Positions 17,694 to 28,469 of a DNA stretch of 60,474 bases are shown here, piece by piece (position 1 is the stretch's first letter; each line of letters begins with the position of its first letter). This stretch comes from Blautia sp. BIOML-A1 (GTDB lineage: Bacteria; Bacillota; Clostridia; Lachnospirales; Lachnospiraceae). The DNA is taken from the NCBI RefSeq assembly GCF_009883055.1, contig NZ_WWVR01000016.1:255-60728 (forward strand). The letters are read 5' to 3'. The translations under genes were made by a program, and so were the position numbers. The notes below the pieces were generated by a model. It was not told the DNA's origin. It made no database searches and saw only the letters and a list, made by a program, of their open reading frames with translations.

Positions 17694-19199
17694 ATGGAAA
17701 CAACAGAAAAAAATCGTTTCAGTATTTTGTTGGAACAACTGATCAATATGGGAGAAGTTAAGAATTCTTCTCTGGCAACAGCACTTCGATATGATCCGAG
17801 TTATATCAGCAAATGGATTACAGGGCGAATACTTCCGGCTGAAAAAACAAAACAGAAGGTGCTTCGGGGAATCAGCCAGGAAATTGTCAGACAGAGCACG
17901 CAGAGCGGGCTGGAAACGCTGAGTGCAAATTATCAGATTACAGACTGTGAAGAACTGCAGGCTGTAATCTATGACAATTTAGAGGCAGAATATAATTATG
18001 TGATGGAATTACAGAAAACATATGGTACATTGGTTGCGCCGAAGATGAGCTTTTTTATGACTTTAAGTCCTGCCCAGTATATTGTGAAGATGCATCATCC
18101 GGTGCTCAGACGTGTGAAACAGTTGAACATTGCGGCAGAGATGGATCTGATGGCTTTAAAACATGAATACCGTATGCAGATCATACAGGGAAGTATGCGA
18201 AGAGAAGTATACAGAGCATATCCGGATGTCCATTTTTCCCTGCTCATTCATATTCAGCCTGAAAAAATGAATATTATAGAAGACACCATGTTTTTGATGA
18301 ATGTCATATCAGATATGTCAAGAGTTGATTTTCGATTATATAAAAGCAGTCAGGCAGCAGGACGGATGATTTTTTCTGTTCAGGATGAATTTATGATCAG
18401 CGGTATGCTGGTGGATGATAAAAAATGCATGGCTGTCAATGTCAGTACAGAGGCTTCGCATTGCCGGAGTATGTTTGAGACTTTACGTGAATCGTGCACA
18501 AGAGATGCTTTGCTTTACCGCCCGTCAACAATTGAGGAATTGATCGTGGAACATATTTATCAGCGTTCGATGCTTGCTATGAACAGGAACTGGTATATAG
18601 GACATCTGACAGAACATTTTCTGCCGGATGAATTATTTGAAGAACTGCTGGAGACCTTGAAAAAAGGCATACATGAGGATGAACAAAGTAAAATAGAAGA
18701 AGCACAGCTGCGGTATCTGCATGCACTGACCCGGAAAGTATTGGCGGAAAGTCCATCCAGAGTCATATTCTGCAAGGAAGCCATTGCACAGCTTGTAGTT
18801 GAAAAAGAAGTCAATTTTTTTGGTTATCCGATCAGGCTTTCATTAGCACAGGTAAAAACTTATCTGAGGTATTTACAGTCGTTGTGCAAAAATGGAGAAA
18901 GTCCGCTGGAGATAAAACTGCTCAGTGGACGACTGACGACGGATTATCAGTATGAGATGACACAATGCATTTTCCTTTCGGACAGCAATTCTTACTTAAT
19001 ATCCAAAACAGAGAACAGAAAAAATAATCTGGCATTGTTTACTCATCCGGAAATGACGAGTATTTTTGACAGGTTTTTCCAGGATATATGGAATATTCAA
19101 GATGAAAGATGTCTGTCAGAGTCGGCAGAGCAACAAAGATTTTTTGGCCATATGATTCATAATACAGAGATTCAGACAGATATCTCATTCAATTTTTAA
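17694..19199 (+). CDS. Unrecognised 501-aa protein with N-terminal HTH domain
   Basis: The ATG at 17694 follows GAAGGAGGG. Residues about 1-55 resemble an XRE-like helix-turn-helix: LLEQLINMGEVKNSSLATAL then YDPSYISKWITGRILPAEKT. The remaining 440 residues are soluble, mixed alpha/beta and match no family I know; they read like a large ligand-sensing region without obvious catalytic motifs (FSVQDEFMISGMLVDDKKCM). The gene is followed by an adenylate-forming enzyme on the same strand after a 93-base gap. Regulation of that enzyme is a reasonable guess from position only. Confidence 0.7.
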   Translation: METTEKNRFSILLEQLINMGEVKNSSLATALRYDPSYISKWITGRILPAEKTKQKVLRGISQEIVRQSTQSGLETLSANYQITDCEELQAVIYDNLEAEYNYVMELQKTYGTLVAPKMSFFMTLSPAQYIVKMHHPVLRRVKQLNIAAEMDLMALKHEYRMQIIQGSMRREVYRAYPDVHFSLLIHIQPEKMNIIEDTMFLMNVISDMSRVDFRLYKSSQAAGRMIFSVQDEFMISGMLVDDKKCMAVNVSTEASHCRSMFETLRESCTRDALLYRPSTIEELIVEHIYQRSMLAMNRNWYIGHLTEHFLPDELFEELLETLKKGIHEDEQSKIEEAQLRYLHALTRKVLAESPSRVIFCKEAIAQLVVEKEVNFFGYPIRLSLAQVKTYLRYLQSLCKNGESPLEIKLLSGRLTTDYQYEMTQCIFLSDSNSYLISKTENRKNNLALFTHPEMTSIFDRFFQDIWNIQDERCLSESAEQQRFFGHMIHNTEIQTDISFNF

Positions 19200-19292
19200 C
19201 GCTATTTATCATAAGAATTCAAGTCCGTTCATTTTTTTCTATGTTAAACTGTCCCCATCTTACTCAGGAAGAATATGAAAGGGGAAAATGTT

Positions 19293-21023
19293 ATGAATAA
19301 AATGACTGGAAAACCGAGTATTGATAAACCATGGATGCAGTATTATCCGCTACAGCTGATACAGGGGCTTGCGATTCCGGAACAGACAGTTTATGAATAT
19401 CTTATGGAGAGATGTCCTGGTGATGATGTGACAGCGATACATTATTATGGACGAGATATACAGTGGAAGGAAGTAAAAGAGCAGGTTGATCTGACTGCAA
19501 GAGCTCTGCGTGCGATCGGCTTTGGAGAAGGAGATCAGATTCCGGTTTTCCTGAGAGCTGTTCCTGAATTTATTTATCTGTTTTTGGCAGCAGAAAAGAT
19601 AGGGGCATCTGTTCTCTGCAGAGATAACACACTTGAGGAAAACATAGAGGCAGTCAAGAAATCCGGAGCAAAAATGATCATTGCACATGATTTTCTTTCA
19701 CATGAGGATTTAAACAGATACCGTAAGGAAGCCGGCATTCGAGGAGCAGTCTTGTTAAGTCCGATTCGCAGCGCCATGAGAACCGGGCTGCCGGATTACT
19801 GCTGGAACTATCTGGAATCTCTTTATACCGACTATCCTGCTTATGGACCTTATACGATGTCGTGGGATGCCTTTATTTCTGAGGGCGAACAGTTTTCAGG
19901 TACTGTGGAGGCAGAGAAAAACATTGACAGACCGCTGTTCAGGGCCTATACAAGTGGTTCAACAGGACCATCCAAGCAGGTGATCCATTCTGCACACACA
20001 ATGATTGGCAATATGCATCAGATGAATTTCTATGGCGCTTCTTCAGAATTCCGTCCGACCTGGCTGGTTACACAGCTGACTCCATCACTGGTAGCGGTGG
20101 TTGTTGCGATGCTTCTGATGCCGTTGGCATCTGATAAACTTCTAATCTTGAGTCCATTTGTTGCACCGGAAGATGTTGATCTGGAAATGATGCATTATCG
20201 ACCAAACTGCTGGCCATTGATTCCGATGTTTATTGAAATTGTCATGAGAAACGGACGTGTACCGGATGACTATGATATGTCTCATCTGTTTTCCGCAGGT
20301 GCCGGCTGTGAGGCTTACAACAACAACCAGTTAAAAAGAGCTCAGAAATTTCTGGAAGATCATCATTGTAAAGCCCGTTTTACAACTGGTTACGGATGCA
20401 GTGAAGCCGGATCTAACATGTCATTGCCATTAACAGCTCATCCAATAAAAGATGGAAACGTAGGTATACCGATGCCTCTTACAACGATTTCTATTTTTAA
20501 ACCGGGAACAGATGAAGAACTGACGTATAACACAATGGGAGAAATCTGTCAGTGTGGTCCGGGAACAATGATGGGATACGATGATCCGACAGCAACGGAA
20601 AGAACAATCAAAATCCATGAAGATGGCAGTCGGTGGCTGCATACCGGTGACATCGGTTATATGACAGAAGATGGAACAATTTATGCTCTGACAAGGGGCG
20701 AAGCACCAAGATATGGCGGAGGTTCACTGGCAACACTGCCGATGGAAAACCGTCTTGCAGATGCAGAAGTAGAAGGAATCGATGACGAGTTTTTTGTTAT
20801 CGTGCAGGATCCGGAACATCACAGATGCTTTATTCCATATTTGTTTGTAGTACTTAATAAAGGTTATACCGTTGATGATATTCGTGAAAAAGTAAAAGAA
20901 AGTCTGGAAGACTATATGCAGCCGGTTGACATTATTGCTCTTCCGGAGCGTCCGTTCTTCCATTTCAAAACTAATCGTATCGGATTGATTCATGATATTG
21001 AAGCGGGAAAATTTAATAAATAA
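19293..21023 (+). CDS. Adenylate-forming (ANL superfamily) acyl-CoA synthetase-like enzyme
   Basis: 576 aa from the ATG at 19293 (AAAGGGG upstream); an ATG at 19275 is the alternative. ANL motifs in order: YTSGSTGPSKQV (phosphate loop), TTGYGCSEAG, GEICQCGPGTMMGYDDP, WLHTGDIGYM, and a C-terminal HFKTNRIG at the place of the catalytic Lys motif. The usual hinge motif after the Asp-Arg region is replaced by TRGEAPRYGGGSLATLP, so the C-terminal swivel is unusual. It should activate a carboxylate as an adenylate, perhaps then to CoA; the substrate is unknown. Confidence 0.8.
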   Translation: MNKMTGKPSIDKPWMQYYPLQLIQGLAIPEQTVYEYLMERCPGDDVTAIHYYGRDIQWKEVKEQVDLTARALRAIGFGEGDQIPVFLRAVPEFIYLFLAAEKIGASVLCRDNTLEENIEAVKKSGAKMIIAHDFLSHEDLNRYRKEAGIRGAVLLSPIRSAMRTGLPDYCWNYLESLYTDYPAYGPYTMSWDAFISEGEQFSGTVEAEKNIDRPLFRAYTSGSTGPSKQVIHSAHTMIGNMHQMNFYGASSEFRPTWLVTQLTPSLVAVVVAMLLMPLASDKLLILSPFVAPEDVDLEMMHYRPNCWPLIPMFIEIVMRNGRVPDDYDMSHLFSAGAGCEAYNNNQLKRAQKFLEDHHCKARFTTGYGCSEAGSNMSLPLTAHPIKDGNVGIPMPLTTISIFKPGTDEELTYNTMGEICQCGPGTMMGYDDPTATERTIKIHEDGSRWLHTGDIGYMTEDGTIYALTRGEAPRYGGGSLATLPMENRLADAEVEGIDDEFFVIVQDPEHHRCFIPYLFVVLNKGYTVDDIREKVKESLEDYMQPVDIIALPERPFFHFKTNRIGLIHDIEAGKFNK

Positions 21024-21039
21024 TTTTTCTTTTTCAGAG

Positions 21040-21104
21040 ATGCTCTTTTCCAGGCAGACAAGTGAAATAAAAAAACCTGCTGCCTGGAAGGGAGTATTTT
21101 TTTT
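21040..21104 (+). terminator. Terminator after the ANL enzyme gene
   Basis: TTCCAGGCAG (21048-21057) pairs perfectly with CTGCCTGGAA (21080-21089); the stem extends outward with G-U pairs, and eight T follow. Confidence 0.87.
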
Positions 21105-21119
21105 ACTTTATTATTATAC

Positions 21120-21149
21120 GTGACAAACATGGTGGAAATCACGTATACT
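21120..21149 (+). promoter_or_regulatory. Promoter of the 5'-nucleotidase gene
   Basis: -35 GTGACA (21120-21125), 18 bases, -10 TATACT (21144-21149). Confidence 0.5.
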
Positions 21150-21189
21150 CAAATCAGGTGAAAAAGTTCGAAATGAAAGGAAGTAGTTT

Positions 21190-23154
21190 ATGAAAAAATG
21201 GAAAAAAATTCTGTCAGTCATGCTTGCTGTCGCAGTACTGCTTTTACCTGTGATGGATGTTCCGGTGGAGGCGGCAGACAGCACAAAACAGATAGATGTC
21301 CTGTTTACGCATGACACGCATTCCCATCTGGACAGCTTCTCGACAATTGTAAACGGAAAGCAGGAAAAAGTAGGTGGATTTGCAAAAATTAAAACGCTGA
21401 TCAACGAAAAAAAGAAAGAAGATCCGGACACGCTCATACTGGATGGCGGTGATTTTTCAATGGGAACACTGGTCCAGACAGTATATGATACAGAGGCAGC
21501 AGAGCTTCGGATGCTTGGATCTCTTGGTTACGATGTGACCACGTTTGGTAATCATGAATTTGATTATCGTTCCAAAGGTCTGGCAAATATGCTGAAGGCA
21601 GCCAAAAGCTCCGGTGAGACGCTGCCTGAGATCGTAGTGTGCAATGTGGACTGGGAGAGCATGGAAAAGGCTGGTCTGAGCGACGGCCAGAAACAGATAC
21701 AGTCAGCATTTGAAACCTATGGTGTGAAGGATTATGTAATGGTTCAGAAGGGTGACGTGAAGATCGCAGTTGTCGGTGTTTTCGGAAAAGATGCCCTGGA
21801 ATGCGCACCGACCTGCGAATTGTCTTTCAAAGATCCTATAGAGGCTGTTAAGCAGACTGTAGAAGAGATCAGGAAAAACGAAGAAGCAGACATGATCGCC
21901 TGCGTTTCTCACAGTGGAACCTGGGATGATGAGAATAAGTCCGAAGACGAGCTCCTTGCAAAGGCGGTTCCGGATATCGACCTGATCATCAGCGGACATA
22001 CACATTCAGAGCTGCCGGAGGCAATTCAGCACGGAAACACCTATATTGTGTCCTGCGGGGAATACGGAAGAAATCTTGGTTCCCTTTCGATGACCCAGAA
22101 TTCTGACGGACGCTGGGATTTGAGCTCTTATGAGCTGATTCCTGTATCGGAAGATGTAGAGGCGGATCAGGAAACCCAGAAACAGATCGATGCATTAATG
22201 GATAAAGTGGATACGAATTATCTGGCAGATTTTGGTTATACAAGAAAAGAAGTTCTTGCTGAGAATGACATTGAATTTAACAGTCTGGAAGAAATGGAGA
22301 CGAAGCATGAAGAATTGAATCTCGGTGATATCATGTCGGATGCCTATGTCTATGCAGTGGAGAATTCCGAGTATTATGACGGGGATCCTGTAGATGTGGC
22401 TGTTGTTCCGAGCGGAACCGTGCGTGACACCTATACAAAGGGTGATATTACCGTAGAAGATGTATACAATTCATTTTCTCTGGGGATTGGCAGGGATGGA
22501 GTGGCCGGATATCCTCTGATCAATGCATATCTGACAGGAAAAGAACTGAAACTGGTGGCAGAAGTGGACGCATCTGTCTCTGATTTTATGACGACCGCAA
22601 GATTATATTGCAGCGGACTGAATTTTACATACAATCCACATCGAATGATCCTGAATAAAGTAACGGACTGCTATCTGACCAGGACAGACGGAGAAAGAAT
22701 AGAGATTCAGGATGATAAGCTGTATCATGTTGTGACGGATCTGTATACGGGGCAGATGCTTGGTTCCGTGATGAAAATGTCCTATGGACTTCTGTCTCTT
22801 GAACCGAAGGATAAGGATGGAAAACCTATTGAAAATCTGGAAGATCAGGCGATCATGGAAGGTGACAGAGAATTAAAAGCATGGGATGCGATTGCAAGAT
22901 ACATGCAGTCCTTTGATGATACAGACGGAGACGGCATTGCAAATGTGCCGGAATATTATGCGTCACTGCACGATCGTAAGGTTGTGGATAACAGCAAAAA
23001 TATCATCGATCTGGTAAAGAATCCGAATAAATTTGCGGTAATGATCGTTCTTATCTGTCTGGTCATCCTTGTGATCTTTGTTCTTGTGACAGTCCTGATC
23101 CGCAAAGTCGTTCGAAAGATAAGAAAGAAGAAAAACGGAAAAAAAGAAAAATAA
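21190..23154 (+). CDS. Membrane-anchored 5'-nucleotidase/2',3'-cyclic phosphodiesterase family protein
   Basis: 654 aa. Signal peptide at residues 1 to about 28 (KILSVMLAVAVLLLPVMDVP). Metallophosphatase motifs follow: LFTHDTHSHL, DGGDFSMGT, TFGNHEFDYR, SHSGTWDD and SGHTHSELPEA, which together bind the two metals. The 5'-nucleotidase C-terminal domain occupies about residues 350-560 (VVPSGTVRD, VYNSFSLGIGRDGVAGYPL). A calcium-loop-like DTDGDGIANVPEYY follows, then a C-terminal membrane helix (VMIVLICLVILVIFVLVTVL) and a basic tail. AAAGGAAG precedes the ATG. It likely degrades extracellular nucleotides at the cell surface. Confidence 0.88.
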   Translation: MKKWKKILSVMLAVAVLLLPVMDVPVEAADSTKQIDVLFTHDTHSHLDSFSTIVNGKQEKVGGFAKIKTLINEKKKEDPDTLILDGGDFSMGTLVQTVYDTEAAELRMLGSLGYDVTTFGNHEFDYRSKGLANMLKAAKSSGETLPEIVVCNVDWESMEKAGLSDGQKQIQSAFETYGVKDYVMVQKGDVKIAVVGVFGKDALECAPTCELSFKDPIEAVKQTVEEIRKNEEADMIACVSHSGTWDDENKSEDELLAKAVPDIDLIISGHTHSELPEAIQHGNTYIVSCGEYGRNLGSLSMTQNSDGRWDLSSYELIPVSEDVEADQETQKQIDALMDKVDTNYLADFGYTRKEVLAENDIEFNSLEEMETKHEELNLGDIMSDAYVYAVENSEYYDGDPVDVAVVPSGTVRDTYTKGDITVEDVYNSFSLGIGRDGVAGYPLINAYLTGKELKLVAEVDASVSDFMTTARLYCSGLNFTYNPHRMILNKVTDCYLTRTDGERIEIQDDKLYHVVTDLYTGQMLGSVMKMSYGLLSLEPKDKDGKPIENLEDQAIMEGDRELKAWDAIARYMQSFDDTDGDGIANVPEYYASLHDRKVVDNSKNIIDLVKNPNKFAVMIVLICLVILVIFVLVTVLIRKVVRKIRKKKNGKKEK

Positions 23155-23168
23155 AAGGAAAAGTAACT

Positions 23169-24557
23169 ATGTTAACACATTTCAAGGAAAAATATATTGG
23201 CAGTGCATCTTTTTATAAGAGATATCTGTGTCTTGCACTGCCAATGATCCTGCAGAATGCCATCACAAACCTGGTGAGCTTTCTTGACAACATTATGGTC
23301 GGTCAGCTGGGGACTGAGCCAATGTCGGGAGTTGCGATCGTAAATCAACTGATATTTGTGTATAATCTGGCGATCTTTGGGGCAGTATCGGCAGCGAGTA
23401 TTTTTGGGGCACAGTATTTTGGAAAAGGGAACCATAAGGGACATATGCATTCCTTCCGGTTCAAGTTATATGCGTCACTGACTATGACGGCGGCTACAAT
23501 ACTCCTGTTTATGACAAAAGGCTCCACACTGATATCATTATATCTGACAGATACAACAGGAAGCGGGGCAACGGAAGCTGCCCTGCAGTATGGCCTGGAA
23601 TATCTTGCGATCATGATGATCGGGCTGATCCCGTTTGCGATAAATCAGTCCTATGCGACTAACATAAAAGAAACCGGTCAGACCATGATTCCTATGATTG
23701 CAAGTTTTGCCGCGGTTGGACTTAATGCAGTCCTGGACTATCTTCTGATCTTTGGACTTGGTCCAATCCCGAAGATGGGCGTTGTCGGTGCGGCACTGGC
23801 AACAGTTATAGCACGTTATATAGAAGCGCTGATAGTGATCGTGTGGGCCCATACGAACAGAGCGAAAAACCGGTATCTGGAAGGTGCATATCGTGGATTT
23901 GGAATTCCAAAGGCAGAGTTTAAAGCAATCCTTATCAAAGGACTTCCGCTTATGCTCAATGAAGTCTTTTGGGCGGCAGGAATGACAACAGTGACCCAGT
24001 GCTATTCTGTCCGTGGACTGGATGTCATTGCGGGGCTGAATATAGCAACAACGATCACCAATCTGTTTAACATCATTTATATTCAGCTGGGAGGCTGTAT
24101 CAGTATTATTGTCGGACAGTATCTCGGTGCAGGCAAATTAAAAGAGGCCAAAGATGCCGATAATAAGATGATTGTTTTCAGCGTATTCTGCTGTGCATTA
24201 GTTGCCGGAGTAATGTTGATATTTGGTGGATTATTCCCACAGATTTACAATACGTCCGAAGAGATCAAAGCGCTTGCAACCAGCTTTATTGCAGTATCTG
24301 CGATCATTATGCCATTCTGTTCTTTCAGTCATGCCTCTTATTTTACGCTGCGTTCCGGTGGGAAAACGATGGTCACATTTTTATTTGATTCCGTATTTAC
24401 CTGGGTTGTGGTAGTACCGACATCTTTTCTTCTGGCCCGCTATACAGGCCTTGGAATCGTGAGCGTGTATTTCCTGGTACAGGCAACAGAAGTGATCAAA
24501 GTAGTGATCGGATATTTCATGGTAAAAAGCGATGTATGGCTGGTGCAGATGGTGTAA
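23169..24557 (+). CDS. MATE-family multidrug/metabolite efflux protein
   Basis: 462 aa with about 12 membrane helices in two halves. Typical MATE sequences: LALPMILQNAITNLVSFLDN, IMVGQLGTEPMSGVAIVNQ, ASIFGAQYFGKGNHKGHM in the first half and GLPLMLNEVFWAAGMTT and SIIVGQYLGAGKLKEAKD in the second. It lies 14 bp after the nucleotidase gene, so the two may be co-transcribed. It exports a cationic drug or metabolite by Na+ or H+ exchange; the substrate is unknown. Confidence 0.87.
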   Translation: MLTHFKEKYIGSASFYKRYLCLALPMILQNAITNLVSFLDNIMVGQLGTEPMSGVAIVNQLIFVYNLAIFGAVSAASIFGAQYFGKGNHKGHMHSFRFKLYASLTMTAATILLFMTKGSTLISLYLTDTTGSGATEAALQYGLEYLAIMMIGLIPFAINQSYATNIKETGQTMIPMIASFAAVGLNAVLDYLLIFGLGPIPKMGVVGAALATVIARYIEALIVIVWAHTNRAKNRYLEGAYRGFGIPKAEFKAILIKGLPLMLNEVFWAAGMTTVTQCYSVRGLDVIAGLNIATTITNLFNIIYIQLGGCISIIVGQYLGAGKLKEAKDADNKMIVFSVFCCALVAGVMLIFGGLFPQIYNTSEEIKALATSFIAVSAIIMPFCSFSHASYFTLRSGGKTMVTFLFDSVFTWVVVVPTSFLLARYTGLGIVSVYFLVQATEVIKVVIGYFMVKSDVWLVQMV

Positions 24558-24561
24558 CCAG

Positions 24562-24588
24562 GTTGCTGTGAACGGAGTGAACAGTAAC
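24562..24588. repeat. REP-like palindrome after the MATE gene
   Basis: GTTGCTGT (24562-24569) pairs with ACAGTAAC (24581-24588) through one G-U pair, around GAACGGAGTGA. No T run. Related words (GTTACTGTGAACAG) recur near 35543, hinting at a dispersed element. Confidence 0.4.
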
Positions 24589-24628
24589 ACTTGGTTTGTG
24601 CAAATAGTATATTTATTTTGAAAAATAC

Positions 24629-24657
24629 TTGTAATTAATTGTGCAATGTGTTATGAT
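24629..24657 (+). promoter_or_regulatory. Promoter of the glycerol operon
   Basis: -35 TTGTAA (24629-24634), 17 bases, -10 TATGAT (24652-24657), about 45 bases before the leader hairpin. Confidence 0.55.
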
Positions 24658-24699
24658 AAACGCATTGAATAAGTAATTGGAAAGTGAAGCTGTGAGAGG

Positions 24700-24749
24700 A
24701 GAGCGAATTTATATCAGTCGAAAGGCTGTTATAGAATGCGCTCTTTTTT
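24700..24749 (+). terminator. glp leader terminator, probable GlpP antitermination target
   Basis: AGAGCG (24700-24705) pairs with CGCTCT (24739-24744), extended by an ATT.../...AAT arm and CAG/CTG, followed by TTTTT. A terminator between promoter and glpP matches the known scheme in which GlpP with glycerol-3-phosphate allows read-through of the glp leader. A second hairpin of this kind lies at 26934. Confidence 0.8.
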
Positions 24750-24791
24750 ACTTTATACTTTATAATTTTTAAAATTGCAAGGAGTGAGAGG

Positions 24792-26896
<2,105 letters not shown>

Positions 26897-26933
26897 ATTT
26901 TTATAACTAAAAAGAGTAGCGGCATGAGATGAG

Positions 26934-26987
26934 AGAGCCTGGCAGGATAATCGCATATAGTATGCGCTTACTTGGCAGGCTCTTTTT
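26934..26987 (+). terminator. Second glp leader-type terminator, before the glpA-like gene
   Basis: AGAGCCTG (26934-26941) pairs with CAGGCTCT (26976-26983) with a nested CGCATA-TAG-TATGCG hairpin, then TTTTT. Same GAGAG-start architecture as the leader at 24700, so GlpP may act twice in the operon. Confidence 0.75.
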
Positions 26988-27015
26988 ACAAATCAGTTTA
27001 AGGAGTGATCTGAGA

Positions 27016-28452
27016 ATGTATGATGTAATAATTATCGGAGCGGGAGTTTCAGGTGCGGCAACAGCAAGAGAACTGTCACGATATAACGTAAAAACATGTG
27101 TGATCGAAAAAGAAGAGGATGTATGCTGCGGCACTTCCAAAGCGAACAGCGCGATTGTTCATGCCGGTTATGATGCAGCAGAAGGGTCACTGATGGCAAA
27201 ACTGAATGTTCGTGGAAATCAGATGATGGAGCAGCTTTCCAAAGATCTTGATTTTCCGTTTAAGAAAAACGGATCTATGGTCGTATGTCTGCATGAAGAG
27301 GATATGCCAAAGCTTCATGCACTGTACGACAGAGGTATTGCAAATGGTGTTAAGGAGCTGAGGATCCTTAACCGTGAGGAATTGAAAGAAATGGAACCGA
27401 ATATTTCCGATGAAGCCTGCGCTGCACTTTATGCACCTACAGCGGGTATCATATGTCCTTTCAATATGAACATCGCAATGGCAGAGAATGCATATGCAAA
27501 CGGCGTGGAGTTTAAGTTTGATACGGAAGTTACGGATCTTAAACCAATAGATGAAGGCTGGGAAGTCCATACAAACAATGGAGTTTTCCAGACGAGATAC
27601 GTGGTCAATGCAGCAGGAGTCTATGCAGACAAGTTCCACAATATGGTGAGTGAGAAGAAGATCCATATCACTCCGAGAAGAGGTGATTACTGTCTGTTAG
27701 ATAAGAGTGCAGGAAACCATGTGAGTAAAATAATTTTCGCACTTCCGGGAAAATACGGAAAAGGAATCCTGGTCACACCGACAGTTCACGGCAATCTGCT
27801 CCTTGGACCGACAGCGATCGACGTTGAAGACAAAGAAGGAACAAACACTACAAGAGAAGGACTGGATCAGGTCATTGAAAGAGCAGGAATGAATGTAAAA
27901 GATATTCCGCTTCGTCAGGTGATCACCTCATTCTCCGGACTTCGTGCTCATGAAGACGGACATGAATTTATTATCGGAGAAGTGGAGGATGCAAAAGGAT
28001 TTATTGATTGTGCAGGCATCGAGTCACCCGGTCTTACCAGCGCTCCGGCAATCGGAGAGATGGTGGCACAGATTCTGAAAGAAAAAATGAATCTCGAAGA
28101 AAAAGAAGATTTTGTTGCAACAAGAAAAGGTATTCTGAATCCGAATACACTCAGCAAAGAAGACAGAATTGCCTTGATCAAAGAGAAACCGGAGTACGGA
28201 AATATTATCTGCCGTTGTGAAATGGTTACAGAAGGTGAGATCATCGATGCGATCACAAGACCTCTTGGAGCGAAATCTCTGGATGGAGTAAAGCGCAGGA
28301 CAAGAGCCGGAATGGGACGCTGTCAGGCAGGCTTTTGTTCACCGAAGACCATGGAGATCCTGGCAAGAGAACGACATGTGAGCATGTTTGATATTACGAA
28401 ATCCGGTGGAGATTCCAGAATTGTCACAGATCATAACAAGGATTCGTTATAA
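27016..28452 (+). CDS. GlpA-like FAD-dependent glycerol-3-phosphate dehydrogenase with C-terminal BFD-type [2Fe-2S] domain
   Basis: 478 aa from the ATG at 27016 (AAGGAG upstream); longer starts would run through the terminator hairpin. N-terminal FAD-binding motif VIIIGAGVSGAATARELS, then the DAO-family body (GTSKANSAIVHAGYDAAEGS, GLRAHEDGHEFIIGE). The C-terminal 90 residues form a BFD-like iron-sulfur domain: ICRCEMVTEGEI and RTRAGMGRCQAGFC. It oxidises glycerol-3-phosphate to dihydroxyacetone phosphate anaerobically, with electrons passed to the next gene product. Confidence 0.88.
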   Translation: MYDVIIIGAGVSGAATARELSRYNVKTCVIEKEEDVCCGTSKANSAIVHAGYDAAEGSLMAKLNVRGNQMMEQLSKDLDFPFKKNGSMVVCLHEEDMPKLHALYDRGIANGVKELRILNREELKEMEPNISDEACAALYAPTAGIICPFNMNIAMAENAYANGVEFKFDTEVTDLKPIDEGWEVHTNNGVFQTRYVVNAAGVYADKFHNMVSEKKIHITPRRGDYCLLDKSAGNHVSKIIFALPGKYGKGILVTPTVHGNLLLGPTAIDVEDKEGTNTTREGLDQVIERAGMNVKDIPLRQVITSFSGLRAHEDGHEFIIGEVEDAKGFIDCAGIESPGLTSAPAIGEMVAQILKEKMNLEEKEDFVATRKGILNPNTLSKEDRIALIKEKPEYGNIICRCEMVTEGEIIDAITRPLGAKSLDGVKRRTRAGMGRCQAGFCSPKTMEILARERHVSMFDITKSGGDSRIVTDHNKDSL

Positions 28453-28469
28453 AAGGGAGGCATTGCATC

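Noticed and set aside
22918..22965. Calcium-loop-like DTDGDGIANVPEYY in the nucleotidase, considered as a dockerin
   Set aside because: Only one loop is present and the protein has its own C-terminal membrane helix, so a cellulosome role is not supported.
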